The notes: generated from the sequence alone by a model not told the origin. Positions 7,789 to 17,600 are shown, numbered from the stretch's first letter. The stretch is DNA of 64,000 nucleotides from Psychromonas sp. CNPT3 (GCF_000153405.2 NC_020802.1:1197883-1261882); one strand, 5' to 3'. A program made the numbers and translations.

Positions 7789-9234
7789 TTATTTAGTAAA
7801 AATATTGTTGTCGCGAATGAGTTCTCTTGGCAGGTTATTCTTAATGCGATTATTAAGGACCTTACCAAACCCAATGACGGTATTGCGGTAACTCAGTAAA
7901 ACCTCTCCACTGCGTATCTCACTGTGCAACTCACGAATATCGCGACCTTGATAGAAGGTTTGCGCTTGCTCTGCATTAAGTATTAATACATTTTTTGTGG
8001 CTTGTGCGCCAAAGCAGGTTAAAAACTCATGCATACTTTTAAAGCCACTTTTACGTCCAGAGCCAAATTCTTCGGCGATTTTAATCCCCAAACGTGAAAA
8101 GCGGATCTTGGGGATCAATGCTTTGATAGGATCAGGGAATAACCAAAATTCTTGATCGCGTTGATACAACATGCCCGTAATGTTGGTAATACCAAATTGC
8201 GTCTCAAAATACTCATAAAGCTCGGCTTCTTTTTGTCTGGTTGGGCGAATAAAAGGGAATTTACCTAAGCGTTTTTTAACGCTAGGTGCAGTGGTTTTTC
8301 CTACTTTACGTATGGCTGCTACAAAAAAGCCTTCCGTATCATAAATTTGAGGCCAAACATGTAAGAAGCCTTCTGTGGTCGCTGCTTTATCAGCTCCCTT
8401 AAATAAATCACTCAGGTTTAAAAATTCAACACAATCAGTAAAGCGCTCTTTAAGTGCGTGGCAAATATCTTGATTTTCTTCAAGGCTTAAGGTGCAGGTA
8501 GAGTAAACTAAAATGCCGTCTTCTTTGAGCGCGTAAAACGCACTTTCAATAAGCGCTTGTTGCGTTAAAGCAATACTTTCAATAGAGCTTTGGCTCCAGT
8601 TCTTCATCGCATGTTTATCTTTACGCACAGTGCCTTCACCTGAGCACGGTGCATCGAGTAAAATAGCGTCAAAGGTGTTTTCGAGCCAAGAGCCAAAAAT
8701 TTTGCCATCAAAATGTGTTAATGCCACATTTTTAATGCCGCAACGTTGCATATTTGCATGCAGTATTTTAACGCGACTTGCGGAATACTCATTGGCGATA
8801 AGCAAGCCTTGATTGTTCATTTGAGCTGCCAATTGTGTGGTTTTTGAACCGGGGGCTGCTGCCATATCAAGGATGGTTGAGTGTTCATCGGTTTTGAAAA
8901 AATGCGATAAGGCGCTCACGGGTAGCATTGAGCTGGCTTCTTGTAAGTAACAAAGGCCGGATAAATGCTCAAAACTATTACCCAACGGAGTGAGTTGCTC
9001 TCCTGCATCTATCCAAAAGCCTTCGGTGCACCAAGGAATGGAAGATAACTGCCAATTGTGCTCGCTAGCCAGTAATTTAAAATCATCAATACTAATTTTT
9101 AATGTATTCACGCGAACCGCGGGGCGAAGCGGGCGCTGACAGGCATCTAAGAAATCTGATAATGCGAGTGTTTTAGGTAAAATGTCCGACATTTTATTAA
9201 TAAACTCGGGCGGGAGAAGAGTACGGTTATCCAT
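7789..9234 (-). CDS. rsmF: 16S rRNA m5C1407 methyltransferase RsmF
   Basis: The 481-residue product aligns with E. coli RsmF (YebU) from start to end. It has an N-terminal FLDACQRPLRPAVRVNTLKI segment, the SAM motif MAAAPGSKTTQLA, the LDAPCSGEGTVRKD motif with the TC-type cysteine, and the catalytic cysteine in YSTCTLSLEENQ. The C-terminal PUA-like part includes LWLFPDPIKAL-type and GRDIRE sequences. It methylates C1407 in the decoding region of the 30S subunit. It is an isolated transcription unit with its own terminator. Confidence 0.95.
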   Translation of the reverse strand: MDNRTLLPPEFINKMSDILPKTLALSDFLDACQRPLRPAVRVNTLKISIDDFKLLASEHNWQLSSIPWCTEGFWIDAGEQLTPLGNSFEHLSGLCYLQEASSMLPVSALSHFFKTDEHSTILDMAAAPGSKTTQLAAQMNNQGLLIANEYSASRVKILHANMQRCGIKNVALTHFDGKIFGSWLENTFDAILLDAPCSGEGTVRKDKHAMKNWSQSSIESIALTQQALIESAFYALKEDGILVYSTCTLSLEENQDICHALKERFTDCVEFLNLSDLFKGADKAATTEGFLHVWPQIYDTEGFFVAAIRKVGKTTAPSVKKRLGKFPFIRPTRQKEAELYEYFETQFGITNITGMLYQRDQEFWLFPDPIKALIPKIRFSRLGIKIAEEFGSGRKSGFKSMHEFLTCFGAQATKNVLILNAEQAQTFYQGRDIRELHSEIRSGEVLLSYRNTVIGFGKVLNNRIKNNLPRELIRDNNIFTK

Positions 9235-9300
9235 TAAAGATCCTTAAAAAAACACACACAAAAAAGTGTGTGTTTTATAGCATACTCTGAGTTCAAAAAT

Positions 9301-11964
9301 CTATTTTTTTGGGATCGATAATTTCCAATCAAACCATTCATCTTCTATCTCTAACGCTAGGGTGAAAGACATGTTTTTGCTCGCTTGTGGCTGTAAAGCC
9401 GTATTATCGTTGGTGCTCATATTGATGCCTCCTTTAATTAAAGAGGTTAATGAGGTGGCTTTAAGCGTTGCACCACTGATCCCGACATCTAAATTAAAAC
9501 CAGACGCAGGCCAAAAAATAGAATTACGACGAATGAGTCGCTGATAGTTAGGATAAATGTTTAATGTTATCTCAACGCCACTGGCATCCGCATTTAATTG
9601 TTTGTTGATAACCTCACCAATGACAATTTGGCGATGATAGACGGGGCTACCTATGTCAGTAGAGCCCGCATTGTTGGCTTGTAAAATGATTGTTAAGCCT
9701 TGTTTATTAGCGGCTAGCATCGGCTCTTTTAATTCACCTTTAAATCGCGTCGTGATACCGCCACTTCCGGGGGTAACATTAATATAAGCGCCACTGACTA
9801 ACGTGGATAAGTTTTTAGCACCTGAAAGAGATATCTCACTGCTCACAATCCAAAAACGGCTATTTTTACGCAGCACTTTGGCTGTAAACGGCGCGTCTAT
9901 ATTCGCAATGGCTTGAATTTCATTATTTTTATTTAAACTTAATTTAATTACCTCACCAATAACAAGACCCTTCAATCTTAATTTGTTACCTACTTTTAAG
10001 TTTTTAGCATTGCCAAAAATAAGCGTAATTGATTTTGCCGGATGTGTCGCTTGTTGGTAAGTTTCAAAAAGTTTATAAGCGCCATTTTTAAAACGGTTAT
10101 CAATGCTGTTTTCACCTTGGTCGACGGAAATGCCTCCACTGGTGATGGCTTGTAGGGATTCTGCCTGCATTTTTATACCTTGCAAATCGGCAGAAAAATT
10201 AAAGCCACTGACGTTCCAAAAAACACTTTTAGTATTGATCAGATGTTTATATTGGCCTTTGATCGTTAAATGCGTACGTATTAAACCCGAATCATCAAAA
10301 TCAAAAGAGCGGATCTCACCAATGGGAAATTTATGATAATAAACGGGGGATCCTACATTTAGTGCCGGTAGTTTGCTGCTTAATAAGCTGATTTTTAAGG
10401 GGGTGGTAAATACATTTTTACCTATTTTTGCTATTGCTTTCGAGGGATATAGACGAAAGGATTGTTGCTTCGAGAGTAAAGAGCTTGGGGCGTTGGTTTT
10501 AATAGGCTTTTTATTATACAAACCGATGCCACCACTGATAATATTTTCAAAAGGGCTCGATTGTAACTCAATACCGGTGAGTGACATTTTTAAATTTACG
10601 CCACTTAATAAGTAAAACTGGCTTTGTTTATTAATAAGATAACTAAATTTAGCCTCTATTTTCATCAAGGCTTCAATAAACTTTCCTGATGAGGATAAAT
10701 TCAAACTGTCTATTTTACCAATTGTTATCCCTTGGTATACAATCGCATCGCCACGGTTAAGGCCTGTCGCGTCCTTAGTGAGTAAGCGTAAATTCAGAGA
10801 TGGAGTGAGAGGGCGATGTTCAATATCCACAATAAACTGTTTTTGAGGGAGATCATTACGCTTTGTTGTTGGTGCAAAACCAATATAGTTACCACTAATG
10901 AGGTTGCCAATATTCTTAATTTTAGTTAAAGAGAGAGACGTCGTTTCTAACCAAAACTGTGCATTTTGAGTCATCAGAGTCGCAAATTCTGCAGAGATAC
11001 TGGCTGTTGCACTAAAATAATCTTTATCTTGTATGTATTTTATTGCTGTTAGGTGGCCGATACTGTGGCCTTTAAAGCGGATCTCTGCACCGTTAGCTAA
11101 GTTTTCTGTGGATTTTAAAATAAGTGTAATACTGATACCTTTTTGGCTGTTTTTAAAGTTATCAAATAAAACAAAGGTTTTGTTGGTTTTGAGTGGCGCG
11201 CCATTAGAGGGTGAATTAAAACTTATTCCGCCTGCGATTAAAGCGCTGATACTGTCTATTTTAAGATCCAGACCACTGCGTGAAAGATTGGCATTAAGAC
11301 CGCTTATATTCCAGAACTTACTATTTTCATGTAACAGGTGACTGTATTTCTTATCAATAAACGCACTAATGTTAACCTGTTTGCCATCAATGGATAATTG
11401 CGTTTTGATCACTTCACCGACTTTTATCTTTTTATAAAATAAAGGGGTTGCGACGCCAATGGAATTAGCTTGTTTGGTTTTTAAATTAACCAGTAAAGCG
11501 CCATCGGGTATCGATACTGGAGGCTCAGTAACCGCTTTAAAATCACTTTCACTATCACCCTTTCCGGGATGTAAATTAATATAACTGCCTGAGAAAAGTG
11601 TGTCTAACCCTGAAATGGTGGTTAAAGAGGCTTGTGGAGACACTAACCAAAACTGTGTTTTTTCACGAAGCATAAAAGTCGCGTGTGACTCGATCGTTGC
11701 AATAATATTGACACCACTGCTACTGTCTAATTCTATTTTTTTCACCGTACCGACAATCACGCCTTTATAACGGATGCGTGTTTTATCCACAATAATGCCT
11801 TCCGCATTACTGAAATGTATTTTAATGCTTTCATTGGCATTGGTGATGTTTTTTAGGAGGATCCATCCGCCTAAGATCGCAGCGACAATAGGTAAAAACC
11901 AAATGGGCGAAAAAGCGCGGGTTTTTACTATACTGGCTTGGTTGTTTAATGCTCCATCATTCAT
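9301..11964 (-). CDS. letB: Seven-MCE-domain intermembrane lipid transport protein LetB
   Basis: The product (about 887 residues) has one N-terminal membrane segment (IWFLPIVAAILGGWILL) and seven tandem MCE domains. Each carries a ..G..V.Y.G..VG.V..I.L core, for example IRYKGVIVGTVKKIEL, LFYKKIKVGEVIKTQL and VYHRQIVIGEVINKQL. E. coli LetB (YebT) has the same seven MCE rings and forms a periplasm-spanning tube for lipids. The ATG at 11964 overlaps the end of the upstream letA half gene by 8 bases; an in-frame ATG at 11976 is possible but has no spacer after its GGG element. Genes for both LetA halves lie directly upstream in the same operon. Confidence 0.93.
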   Translation of the reverse strand: MNDGALNNQASIVKTRAFSPIWFLPIVAAILGGWILLKNITNANESIKIHFSNAEGIIVDKTRIRYKGVIVGTVKKIELDSSSGVNIIATIESHATFMLREKTQFWLVSPQASLTTISGLDTLFSGSYINLHPGKGDSESDFKAVTEPPVSIPDGALLVNLKTKQANSIGVATPLFYKKIKVGEVIKTQLSIDGKQVNISAFIDKKYSHLLHENSKFWNISGLNANLSRSGLDLKIDSISALIAGGISFNSPSNGAPLKTNKTFVLFDNFKNSQKGISITLILKSTENLANGAEIRFKGHSIGHLTAIKYIQDKDYFSATASISAEFATLMTQNAQFWLETTSLSLTKIKNIGNLISGNYIGFAPTTKRNDLPQKQFIVDIEHRPLTPSLNLRLLTKDATGLNRGDAIVYQGITIGKIDSLNLSSSGKFIEALMKIEAKFSYLINKQSQFYLLSGVNLKMSLTGIELQSSPFENIISGGIGLYNKKPIKTNAPSSLLSKQQSFRLYPSKAIAKIGKNVFTTPLKISLLSSKLPALNVGSPVYYHKFPIGEIRSFDFDDSGLIRTHLTIKGQYKHLINTKSVFWNVSGFNFSADLQGIKMQAESLQAITSGGISVDQGENSIDNRFKNGAYKLFETYQQATHPAKSITLIFGNAKNLKVGNKLRLKGLVIGEVIKLSLNKNNEIQAIANIDAPFTAKVLRKNSRFWIVSSEISLSGAKNLSTLVSGAYINVTPGSGGITTRFKGELKEPMLAANKQGLTIILQANNAGSTDIGSPVYHRQIVIGEVINKQLNADASGVEITLNIYPNYQRLIRRNSIFWPASGFNLDVGISGATLKATSLTSLIKGGINMSTNDNTALQPQASKNMSFTLALEIEDEWFDWKLSIPKK

Positions 11965-12586
11965 TATTTTGTGCATCCCAAATTAAACGTGTATCAAAAC
12001 TATTGGCAGCTAAAAGCGTACAAAGCACCACTAAGGTAAAAGAGGATGCCGCAATACCGGGGTAAACAGAAAGTAAATTCCCTTTATCAAAAACGGCAAC
12101 CATGAGCGAGATCACAAAAAGGTCTAAAACGGACCACTTTCCGACCCACTCAATAAAAGAAAATGCGATAAATTGTTTTTTAGGATCGAGTTTATATTTA
12201 AAGTGAACGGCAATTGTGATGGCCGCTAAACCGATTATTTTTAAAATAGGCACCACAATTGATGCAATAAAAACAATGCAGGCAATGATTTTCATATCAC
12301 TGTCAATAAGGCTTAAAATGCCGGAAAAAATAGTATCAGGATAAAGTGTTGAATTTTTTAATAAGTAGGTAATAGGGTAAATATTAGCAGGGATCAAAAA
12401 CATGACGGCAGTGAGCAAAAGGGCCCATGTTTTTTGTAGGCTATTTTTTTTGCGTAATGAGATAGGATTTGAACAATTGGGACAAATATCGGGATGTTGC
12501 TTTTGGTTACTGTTTTTAAAACACACACGGCAAAGCTGTATCCCTTGCTGTAAACCTGTTTTTCCTGCTTTGGCTGTCTCACTCAT
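11957..12586 (-). CDS. LetA/PqiA-like membrane protein, second half
   Basis: This 209-residue protein starts with a zinc-ribbon pair (CRVC near 19 and CPNC near 35) followed by four hydrophobic helices and the PqiA-family segments PANIYPITYLLKNS and KWSVLDLFVISLMVAVFDKG. It corresponds to the second PqiA domain of E. coli LetA (YebS), which is one 427-residue protein there. Here the two domains are separate genes: its ATG overlaps the stop of the first half (12579) by eight bases. It overlaps letB as well. The likely role is inner-membrane partner of LetB in lipid transport. Confidence 0.85.
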   Translation of the reverse strand: MSETAKAGKTGLQQGIQLCRVCFKNSNQKQHPDICPNCSNPISLRKKNSLQKTWALLLTAVMFLIPANIYPITYLLKNSTLYPDTIFSGILSLIDSDMKIIACIVFIASIVVPILKIIGLAAITIAVHFKYKLDPKKQFIAFSFIEWVGKWSVLDLFVISLMVAVFDKGNLLSVYPGIAASSFTLVVLCTLLAANSFDTRLIWDAQNNE

Positions 12587-13172
12587 GATAATACTGTTTC
12601 CAATAATGACGATAACTGTAATTACTTAAAATAAGCATATCGACCCATAGAAGGGCCATAAAAAAATAAAAACCTAATCCAAAGTAAAGGTCGGTGTAAG
12701 CGATAAGTTTAAAAACGGTTACCATCAAACTCACCATGTACACTTCAAGCATTGACCAATGCGAAAGCATGCGTGTTATTTTTAATATCTTTGGTAGGCA
12801 GGCTATGCGTAGGTTATAGGTAAAGCAAGTGCTACTGATTGCAATACAGATGATAAGTAAGGTCGGGGCTATCACTGCGCAAAACAGAACAATAAACGCG
12901 ACGATAGGCGCATTATGTACCATCATAAAGGCACCTTGTAATAGACTGGTTTCTTCTGTTATTCCGAGTAAATGAATCGAAAGGAGCGGTAAATTAAAGG
13001 CCGGGATTGCCAGAAGTAGTGCGCAGATACATAATGCGAGCATCTTAGAGAAGCTATAATGAGAGTGCTTATCAAGGACGTGTTGACAGCGACTGCATTT
13101 TGCTGCCTGACCTGCATGCAGGGGCGGAATATGTGATGTCATATCACAATATGGGCAGATCAGGGTTCGCAT
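12579..13172 (-). CDS. LetA/PqiA-like membrane protein, first half
   Basis: The 197-residue product begins with a zinc-ribbon (CPYC at about 6-9, CSRC at about 30-33), then four membrane helices with LLAIPAFNLPLLSIHLLG and HWSMLEVYMVSLMVTVFKLIAY. These are PqiA-domain signatures and match the first PqiA domain of LetA. It is the first gene of a three-gene overlapping operon with the second LetA half and letB. The split may be ancestral in this lineage, not a frameshift, because both halves keep complete domains and their own zinc ribbons. Confidence 0.85.
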   Translation of the reverse strand: MRTLICPYCDMTSHIPPLHAGQAAKCSRCQHVLDKHSHYSFSKMLALCICALLLAIPAFNLPLLSIHLLGITEETSLLQGAFMMVHNAPIVAFIVLFCAVIAPTLLIICIAISSTCFTYNLRIACLPKILKITRMLSHWSMLEVYMVSLMVTVFKLIAYTDLYFGLGFYFFMALLWVDMLILSNYSYRHYWKQYYHE

Positions 13173-13249
13173 AAAATGGCGTTACTCCAAAAGGATTTGC
13201 ACCACAATAGCAAAAAAAAACTAAAGTTGCATTCTTGGTATAAATATTC

Positions 13250-13269
13250 TACTGTATATAAAACCATGA
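13250..13269 (+). promoter_or_regulatory. Candidate LexA (SOS) box of yebG
   Basis: TACTGTATATAAAACCATGA has a perfect left half (TACTGTATAT) and a weak right half (CCAT where ACAG is expected). It lies 17 bases before the yebG GTG and overlaps a possible -10 (TACTGT at 13250), with TTGCAT at 13227 as -35 at 17 bp spacing. YebG is SOS-controlled in E. coli. Confidence 0.5.
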
Positions 13270-13286
13270 ATGCAAAAGGGGCCAAC

Positions 13287-13547
13287 GTGGCTGTTATCAT
13301 TAAATATATAGTTGAAAGAAAAGGTGTTGAAAAAATGACCTTTAGTAGTAAGAAAGAGGCGGATGCCTATGATAAAATGCTGGATAGTGCAGATCAATTA
13401 GCTGCATTTTTAGCACAAAGTTCAGTGACACTCGATGAAGTGCAACTTGAAGAGTTAGGCTTATATTTAGCCAGTAATAAAGAGGTAGTACAAAGCCTGT
13501 TTAAAGGTAACGATTACGAGACTCAAGATAAAGAGCCTCAAGATTAG
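13287..13547 (+). CDS. yebG: SOS-associated YebG family protein
   Basis: The product (86 residues from this start) reads VIIKYIVERKGVEKMTFSSK, then KEADAYDKMLDSADQLAAFL, the characteristic YebG pattern. The GTG at 13287 gives the usual length and follows an AAAAGGG ribosome site by six bases. A longer frame back to 13176 would add 37 basic, unconserved residues and would run through the promoter region, so it was rejected. E. coli yebG is a LexA-regulated gene of unknown biochemical function; a partial LexA box stands just upstream. It is divergent from the letA/letB operon. Confidence 0.88.
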   Translation: MAVIIKYIVERKGVEKMTFSSKKEADAYDKMLDSADQLAAFLAQSSVTLDEVQLEELGLYLASNKEVVQSLFKGNDYETQDKEPQD

Positions 13548-14135
13548 TTATATTCCCATGACAGCTCAATTTGACTTGGCCTTTGGCGCGAGTGTGAAAA
13601 TACGACTTCTGCGCAGGAGCCTATAAAAAATAGGTTTCCTAACAAGGGTCCCACTTTGAACGGGGGATCTCTCTGCTTTTCGAGCAAGTGCGAGATAAGT
13701 ATTATGAGGTAACATGTCTATATACCCGTTATCATTTCAAATACAAAAAACCGTAAGTCGTTAAGGGAACAAATTCTAGCATGAAGAGATAACGCCGTAC
13801 CTTGATGCATACTTAACTCACGGCCTGCCTTTATGAGCATGCGCTCAAAAAAACAATACAGTGTATCAACTTTTGGACGTGTTCCCCATCATCATGTCGC
13901 GCTTTGTCTTAGTCTCCTCGCTAACCATTAATCAATGCATTTTTATTGGTTTATAGGTAGATAGAAAAAATGTTTAAACTGTGACATTGCAAATTGACAC
14001 TATTCCTTTAAAATAGCCTCTTCGTTTTATTCAAATTATCGTGACTTCTCACGACACATCTTTAAATGTGCTTTGAAAATATAAATTTATACATATGCTT
14101 CTTGGTTTGAAGCATCACTGTGAAGGATATAATAC
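13548..14135. other. 588 bp region before thrS without a gene
   Basis: No supported ORF. Several hairpins are visible, for example AGGAGCCTAT/ATAGGTTTCCT near 13614-13640 and TCCC/GGGGA near 13648-13668. A TATACCCGTTATCATTTCAA stretch near 13722 resembles the end of the family-2 repeat. The last part should contain the thrS promoter and leader; E. coli ThrRS represses its own mRNA there, but no tRNA-like operator could be identified by eye. Confidence 0.4.
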
Positions 14136-16043
14136 ATGCCAATAATAACGCTTCCTGACGGTAATCAACGTCAATATGATAATTCAACATCTATCTTAGA
14201 AATCGCGGCCGATATCGGACCGGGTCTTGCGAAAGCTTGCATTGCGGGGCGTGTCAACGGCACCCTAGTAGATGCTTGTGATGTGATCACGACCGATGCG
14301 GACATTGCAATTATTACGGCTAAAGATGACGAAGGCTTAGAAATATTACGTCACTCTTGCGCACATTTGTTGGGGCATGCCATCAAACAGCTTTATCCAA
14401 ATGCTAAAATGGCAATTGGACCAACCATTGATAATGGCTTTTATTATGATATCGATGTAGATGTTGCTATTAATGATGAAGAATTAGCAAAAATTGAAAA
14501 ACGCATGAATCTATTGGTTAAAACCAATTATAAAGTGGTTAAGAAAAATGTATCGGTTGCTGAAGCCATTGCACTTTTTAAAGAGCGTGATGAGCCTTAT
14601 AAATTAGAGATCCTTGAAGGCATTGATAAAGATGACCGTCCTGGGCTTTACCACCATGAAGAATATATTGATATGTGTCGTGGTCCGCACGTACCAATGA
14701 TGAAATTTAGTCAATATTTTAAACTGATGAAAGTTGCCGGTGCTTATTGGCGTGGTAATTCAGATAATAAAATGTTGCAACGTATATATGGCACCGCATG
14801 GGCTGATAAAAAACAATTAAAAGCGTATTTAAAACGTTTGGAAGAAGCCGCTAAACGCGATCATCGTAAAATAGGTAAACAGTTGGATCTTTACCATATG
14901 CAAGATGAAGCGCCAGGTATGGTTTTTTGGCACGCCAATGGTTGGACTATTTACCGCGAGTTAGAAAAATATATTCGTGAGCAAACAGAAGAGTATGGTT
15001 ATCAAGAAGTCAAAGCGCCACAGATTTTAGATCGCTCATTATGGGAAAAATCAGGACATTGGGCCAAATATAAAGACAATATGTTTTGTACTTGTTCAGA
15101 AAATCGTGATTATGCCATTAAGCCTATGAATTGCCCTGGTCATGTTCAAATATTTAACCAAGGCTTAAAATCGTATCGTGATCTGCCTTTACGTATGTCT
15201 GAGTTTGGTTCTTGTCACCGTAATGAGCCCTCTGGATCGTTACACGGCTTAATGCGTGTACGTGCCTTTACACAAGATGATGCACATATTTTCTGTACTG
15301 AAGCGCAAATATTAGATGAAGTTTCATCATGTATTAAAATGGTCTTTGAATGTTATAAAACATTTGGCTTTGAAAATATCGATGTTAAATTGTCAACACG
15401 CCCAGAACAACGCGTGGGTGATGATGCTACATGGGATAAAGCCGAGGCTGCTTTAGCGGATGCTTTAACTAAAAATGACGTGGAATTTTCATGGTTACCA
15501 GGCGAAGGTGCTTTTTATGGTCCTAAAATTGAATTTACCTTACATGATTGTTTGGGTAGAGCTTGGCAATGTGGTACTATCCAATTAGATTTTTCAATGC
15601 CGGGTCGTTTAGACGCGACATTTGTTGGTGAAGATAATGAACGCCATACTCCTGTTATGATACATCGTGCTATTTTAGGTTCATTAGAGCGTTGGATCGG
15701 TATTTTGACAGAAGAATACGCGGGCATATTCCCTACATGGCTATCACCACAACAAGTTGTTGTGATGAATATTACAGATAAACAGTCTGAATATGTGGCT
15801 GAAGTTGTAACTAAATTGAAAAAATCGGGTATTCGTGTCATTTCTGACTTGAGAAATGAGAAGATAGGCTTTAAAATCCGTGAACATACTTTAAAACGTG
15901 TTCCTTATTTATTGGTTGTTGGCGACAAAGAAGTTGAAGCCCGCGAACTCTCGATTAGAACACGCAAAGGTGATGATTTAGGTAAGTTTAAAATCGATGA
16001 TTTTATTACTTACATTAAAGAAGAAATTGTCACACGTCGTTAA
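14136..16043 (+). CDS. thrS: Threonyl-tRNA synthetase
   Basis: The 635-residue class II synthetase has a TGS domain (1-62), an editing domain with H73-x3-H77 (HSCAH) and C181/H185 in MCRGPH, a catalytic core with [10 protein letters not shown] and [19 protein letters not shown], and an anticodon-binding C-terminus. It charges tRNA-Thr and clears mischarged Ser-tRNA. Length is close to the E. coli enzyme (642). An AAGGA element sits eight bases before the ATG. infC follows with about 20 bases between stop and true start, the standard gammaproteobacterial order thrS-infC-rpmI-rplT. Confidence 0.98.
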   Translation: MPIITLPDGNQRQYDNSTSILEIAADIGPGLAKACIAGRVNGTLVDACDVITTDADIAIITAKDDEGLEILRHSCAHLLGHAIKQLYPNAKMAIGPTIDNGFYYDIDVDVAINDEELAKIEKRMNLLVKTNYKVVKKNVSVAEAIALFKERDEPYKLEILEGIDKDDRPGLYHHEEYIDMCRGPHVPMMKFSQYFKLMKVAGAYWRGNSDNKMLQRIYGTAWADKKQLKAYLKRLEEAAKRDHRKIGKQLDLYHMQDEAPGMVFWHANGWTIYRELEKYIREQTEEYGYQEVKAPQILDRSLWEKSGHWAKYKDNMFCTCSENRDYAIKPMNCPGHVQIFNQGLKSYRDLPLRMSEFGSCHRNEPSGSLHGLMRVRAFTQDDAHIFCTEAQILDEVSSCIKMVFECYKTFGFENIDVKLSTRPEQRVGDDATWDKAEAALADALTKNDVEFSWLPGEGAFYGPKIEFTLHDCLGRAWQCGTIQLDFSMPGRLDATFVGEDNERHTPVMIHRAILGSLERWIGILTEEYAGIFPTWLSPQQVVVMNITDKQSEYVAEVVTKLKKSGIRVISDLRNEKIGFKIREHTLKRVPYLLVVGDKEVEARELSIRTRKGDDLGKFKIDDFITYIKEEIVTRR

Positions 16044-16064
16044 TTTTTTTTGGAGGAAGTTGTT

Positions 16065-16607
16065 ATAAAAGGTGCAAGAAAATCCCCACAGCAGGGTAAT
16101 AAACATCGTTTGAACGAAGAGATAACTGGTCACGAAGTTCGTTTATCAGACTCGGAAGGCAAACCCGTAGGTGTAGTTTCGCTTGAAGAAGCTAAGAATT
16201 TAGCTTTTGATCAAAATTTGGATCTCGTAGAGATCAGTCCAAATGCGGAGCCACCTGTTTGTCGTATCATGAATTATGGCAAATTTCTCTATGAGAAAAG
16301 CAAATCCGCTAAAGAACAGCGGAAAAAACAAGTTCAAGTCCAGCTGAAGGAAATAAAATTCCGTCCTGGAACTGATGAAGGCGATTATCAGGTAAAACTA
16401 CGCAACCTGACTCGCTTTTTAACTGAGGGCAACAAGGCTAAAGTAACACTACGTTATCGTGGTCGTGAAATGGCGCACCAGTCACTTGGATTAAATCTAC
16501 TAAACCGTATTAAAGCGGACTTAGCAGAGATATCTAATGTCGAATCTTTCCCGAAAATGGAAGGTCGTCAAATGGTGATGGTACTTGGCCCTAAACGTGC
16601 TAGCTAA
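16065..16607 (+). CDS. infC: Translation initiation factor IF-3 with an apparent AUA start
   Basis: Homology begins at KGARKSP, directly after an ATA codon at 16065-16067. A GGAGG site at 16052-16056 is spaced eight bases from that ATA. The nearest standard codon, TTG at 16050, lies inside the ribosome site and is not credible. Translation from ATA gives 180 residues, as in E. coli, where infC starts with AUU and IF3 represses its own synthesis by rejecting that codon. The body has the IF3 pattern: [20 protein letters not shown], a Lys-rich linker, [20 protein letters not shown] and [14 protein letters not shown]. The identity is firm; the AUA start is inferred. Confidence 0.95.
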   Translation: MKGARKSPQQGNKHRLNEEITGHEVRLSDSEGKPVGVVSLEEAKNLAFDQNLDLVEISPNAEPPVCRIMNYGKFLYEKSKSAKEQRKKQVQVQLKEIKFRPGTDEGDYQVKLRNLTRFLTEGNKAKVTLRYRGREMAHQSLGLNLLNRIKADLAEISNVESFPKMEGRQMVMVLGPKRAS

Positions 16608-16675
16608 GGCAACAAGTAGTGGTTCGCCACTCGCCTTACTGGTTAATATTAACTTAGAACAATGCGGAGTTCGCA
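16608..16675 (+). promoter_or_regulatory. infC-rpmI spacer with hairpin, possible L20 control region
   Basis: AGTGG-TTCG-CCACT (16618-16631) makes a small hairpin between infC and rpmI. In E. coli, L20 represses rpmI-rplT through an RNA structure in this part of the operon. Whether this simpler hairpin is part of such a site is inference. Confidence 0.3.
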
Positions 16676-16873
16676 ATGCCTAAAATGAAAACTAACAAAG
16701 GTGCTGCAAAGCGCTTTAAAAAGACTGCTTCTGGTGGTTTTAAGCGTAAGCAATCACACTTACGTCATATCCTTACTAAGAAATCTACTAAGCGTAAGCG
16801 TCATTTACGCTCTAAGAGCATGGTCTCTAAAGTAGATGTTGCAAGTGTAATCAGAATGTTACCATTCGCTTAA
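16676..16873 (+). CDS. rpmI: 50S ribosomal protein L35
   Basis: The 65-residue, highly basic protein begins [20 protein letters not shown] and has the [18 protein letters not shown] pattern of bL35. It lies between infC and rplT as usual, 19 bases ahead of rplT. A GCGGAG element precedes the ATG. Confidence 0.97.
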   Translation: MPKMKTNKGAAKRFKKTASGGFKRKQSHLRHILTKKSTKRKRHLRSKSMVSKVDVASVIRMLPFA

Positions 16874-16892
16874 GTAAGTAAGGAATAATAAA

Positions 16893-17249
16893 ATGCCAAG
16901 AGTTAAACGTGGTGTACAAGCTCGTGCACGTCATAAGAAAGTCTTAAAACAAGCTAAAGGTTATTACGGTGCTCGTTCACGTGTATATCGTGTAGCAGTA
17001 CAAGCAGTAACTAAAGCTGGTCAATACGCTTACCGTGACCGTCGTCAACGTAAACGTGTTTTCCGTCAACTATGGATCGCACGTATTAATGCTGCGTCTC
17101 GTATTAGTGGATTGTCTTACAGCCGTTTCATCAATGGTCTTAAAAAGGCTTCTGTTGAGATCGATCGTAAGATCCTTGCTGATATCGCTGTATTTGATAA
17201 AGCAACATTCGCACATTTAGTTGAAGTTGCTAAAAAAGCGCTTGCTTAA
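16893..17249 (+). CDS. rplT: 50S ribosomal protein L20
   Basis: The 118-residue protein begins [20 protein letters not shown] and contains [12 protein letters not shown] and [19 protein letters not shown], the bL20 signatures. L20 binds 23S rRNA early in assembly and in enterics represses its own operon. A terminator follows at once; pheS, pheT and ihfA, which follow in E. coli, are absent here. Confidence 0.98.
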   Translation: MPRVKRGVQARARHKKVLKQAKGYYGARSRVYRVAVQAVTKAGQYAYRDRRQRKRVFRQLWIARINAASRISGLSYSRFINGLKKASVEIDRKILADIAVFDKATFAHLVEVAKKALA

Positions 17250-17272
17250 GTTTTTATAACTTAGCAGATCTT

Positions 17273-17304
17273 AAAAAGAGACATTATGTCTCTTTTTTTT
17301 TGTC
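17273..17304 (+). terminator. Terminator of the thrS-infC-rpmI-rplT operon
   Basis: AAAAAGAGACAT (17273-17284) and ATGTCTCTTTTT (17286-17297) form a 12 bp stem around a single T, so two or three central pairs probably open to form the loop. A T-run to about 17301 follows. Confidence 0.85.
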
Positions 17305-17439
17305 TAAAAAGAGGGGGGATCTCTATCTGCCTTTTTTATTTCTTATAATAAATTATATTCTCAGCTTAATATCTCGTTTTAATTTCCCTCATTTTATATA
17401 CCCCTTTTTATGCACCTTCAAACTCTATTTTCTTTGCTT

Positions 17440-17600
17440 ATAGCAAAGGAACTAAAAAGGTTACCCGTCTTGCTGGTTGAAATTATCCCACCCTGCGTTG
17501 TGAGTTTTGAAGTGAGAACAACACTCTCCTACAACTCACGCCTTGCTAGTGTTAATTTTTCCTGCGCAATACATGAAAACTAAATTAATTCCTTTGGTAT
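17440..17600 (+). repeat. MITE-like repeat, family 1, copy 2
   Basis: A 161 bp element runs from ATAGCAAAGGAA (one change from the family end ATACCAAAGGAA) to TTCCTTTGGTAT at 17589-17600. Its interior matches copies 1 (inverted) and 3. It lies in the 680 bp gap between rplT and queA; the rest of that gap (17305-17439, 17601-17929) holds nothing convincing beyond the queA promoter region. Confidence 0.9.

Noticed and set aside
13176-13286. Upstream extension of yebG giving a 123-residue protein
   Set aside because: The added part is unconserved, covers the promoter and LexA-like site, and the GTG at 13287 has a good ribosome site.
13717-13742. Possible family-2 repeat end before thrS
   Set aside because: Only one end is visible; no matching right end within 200 bases.
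16050-16064. TTG at 16050 as infC start
   Set aside because: It overlaps the GGAGG ribosome site and adds residues not found in IF3.
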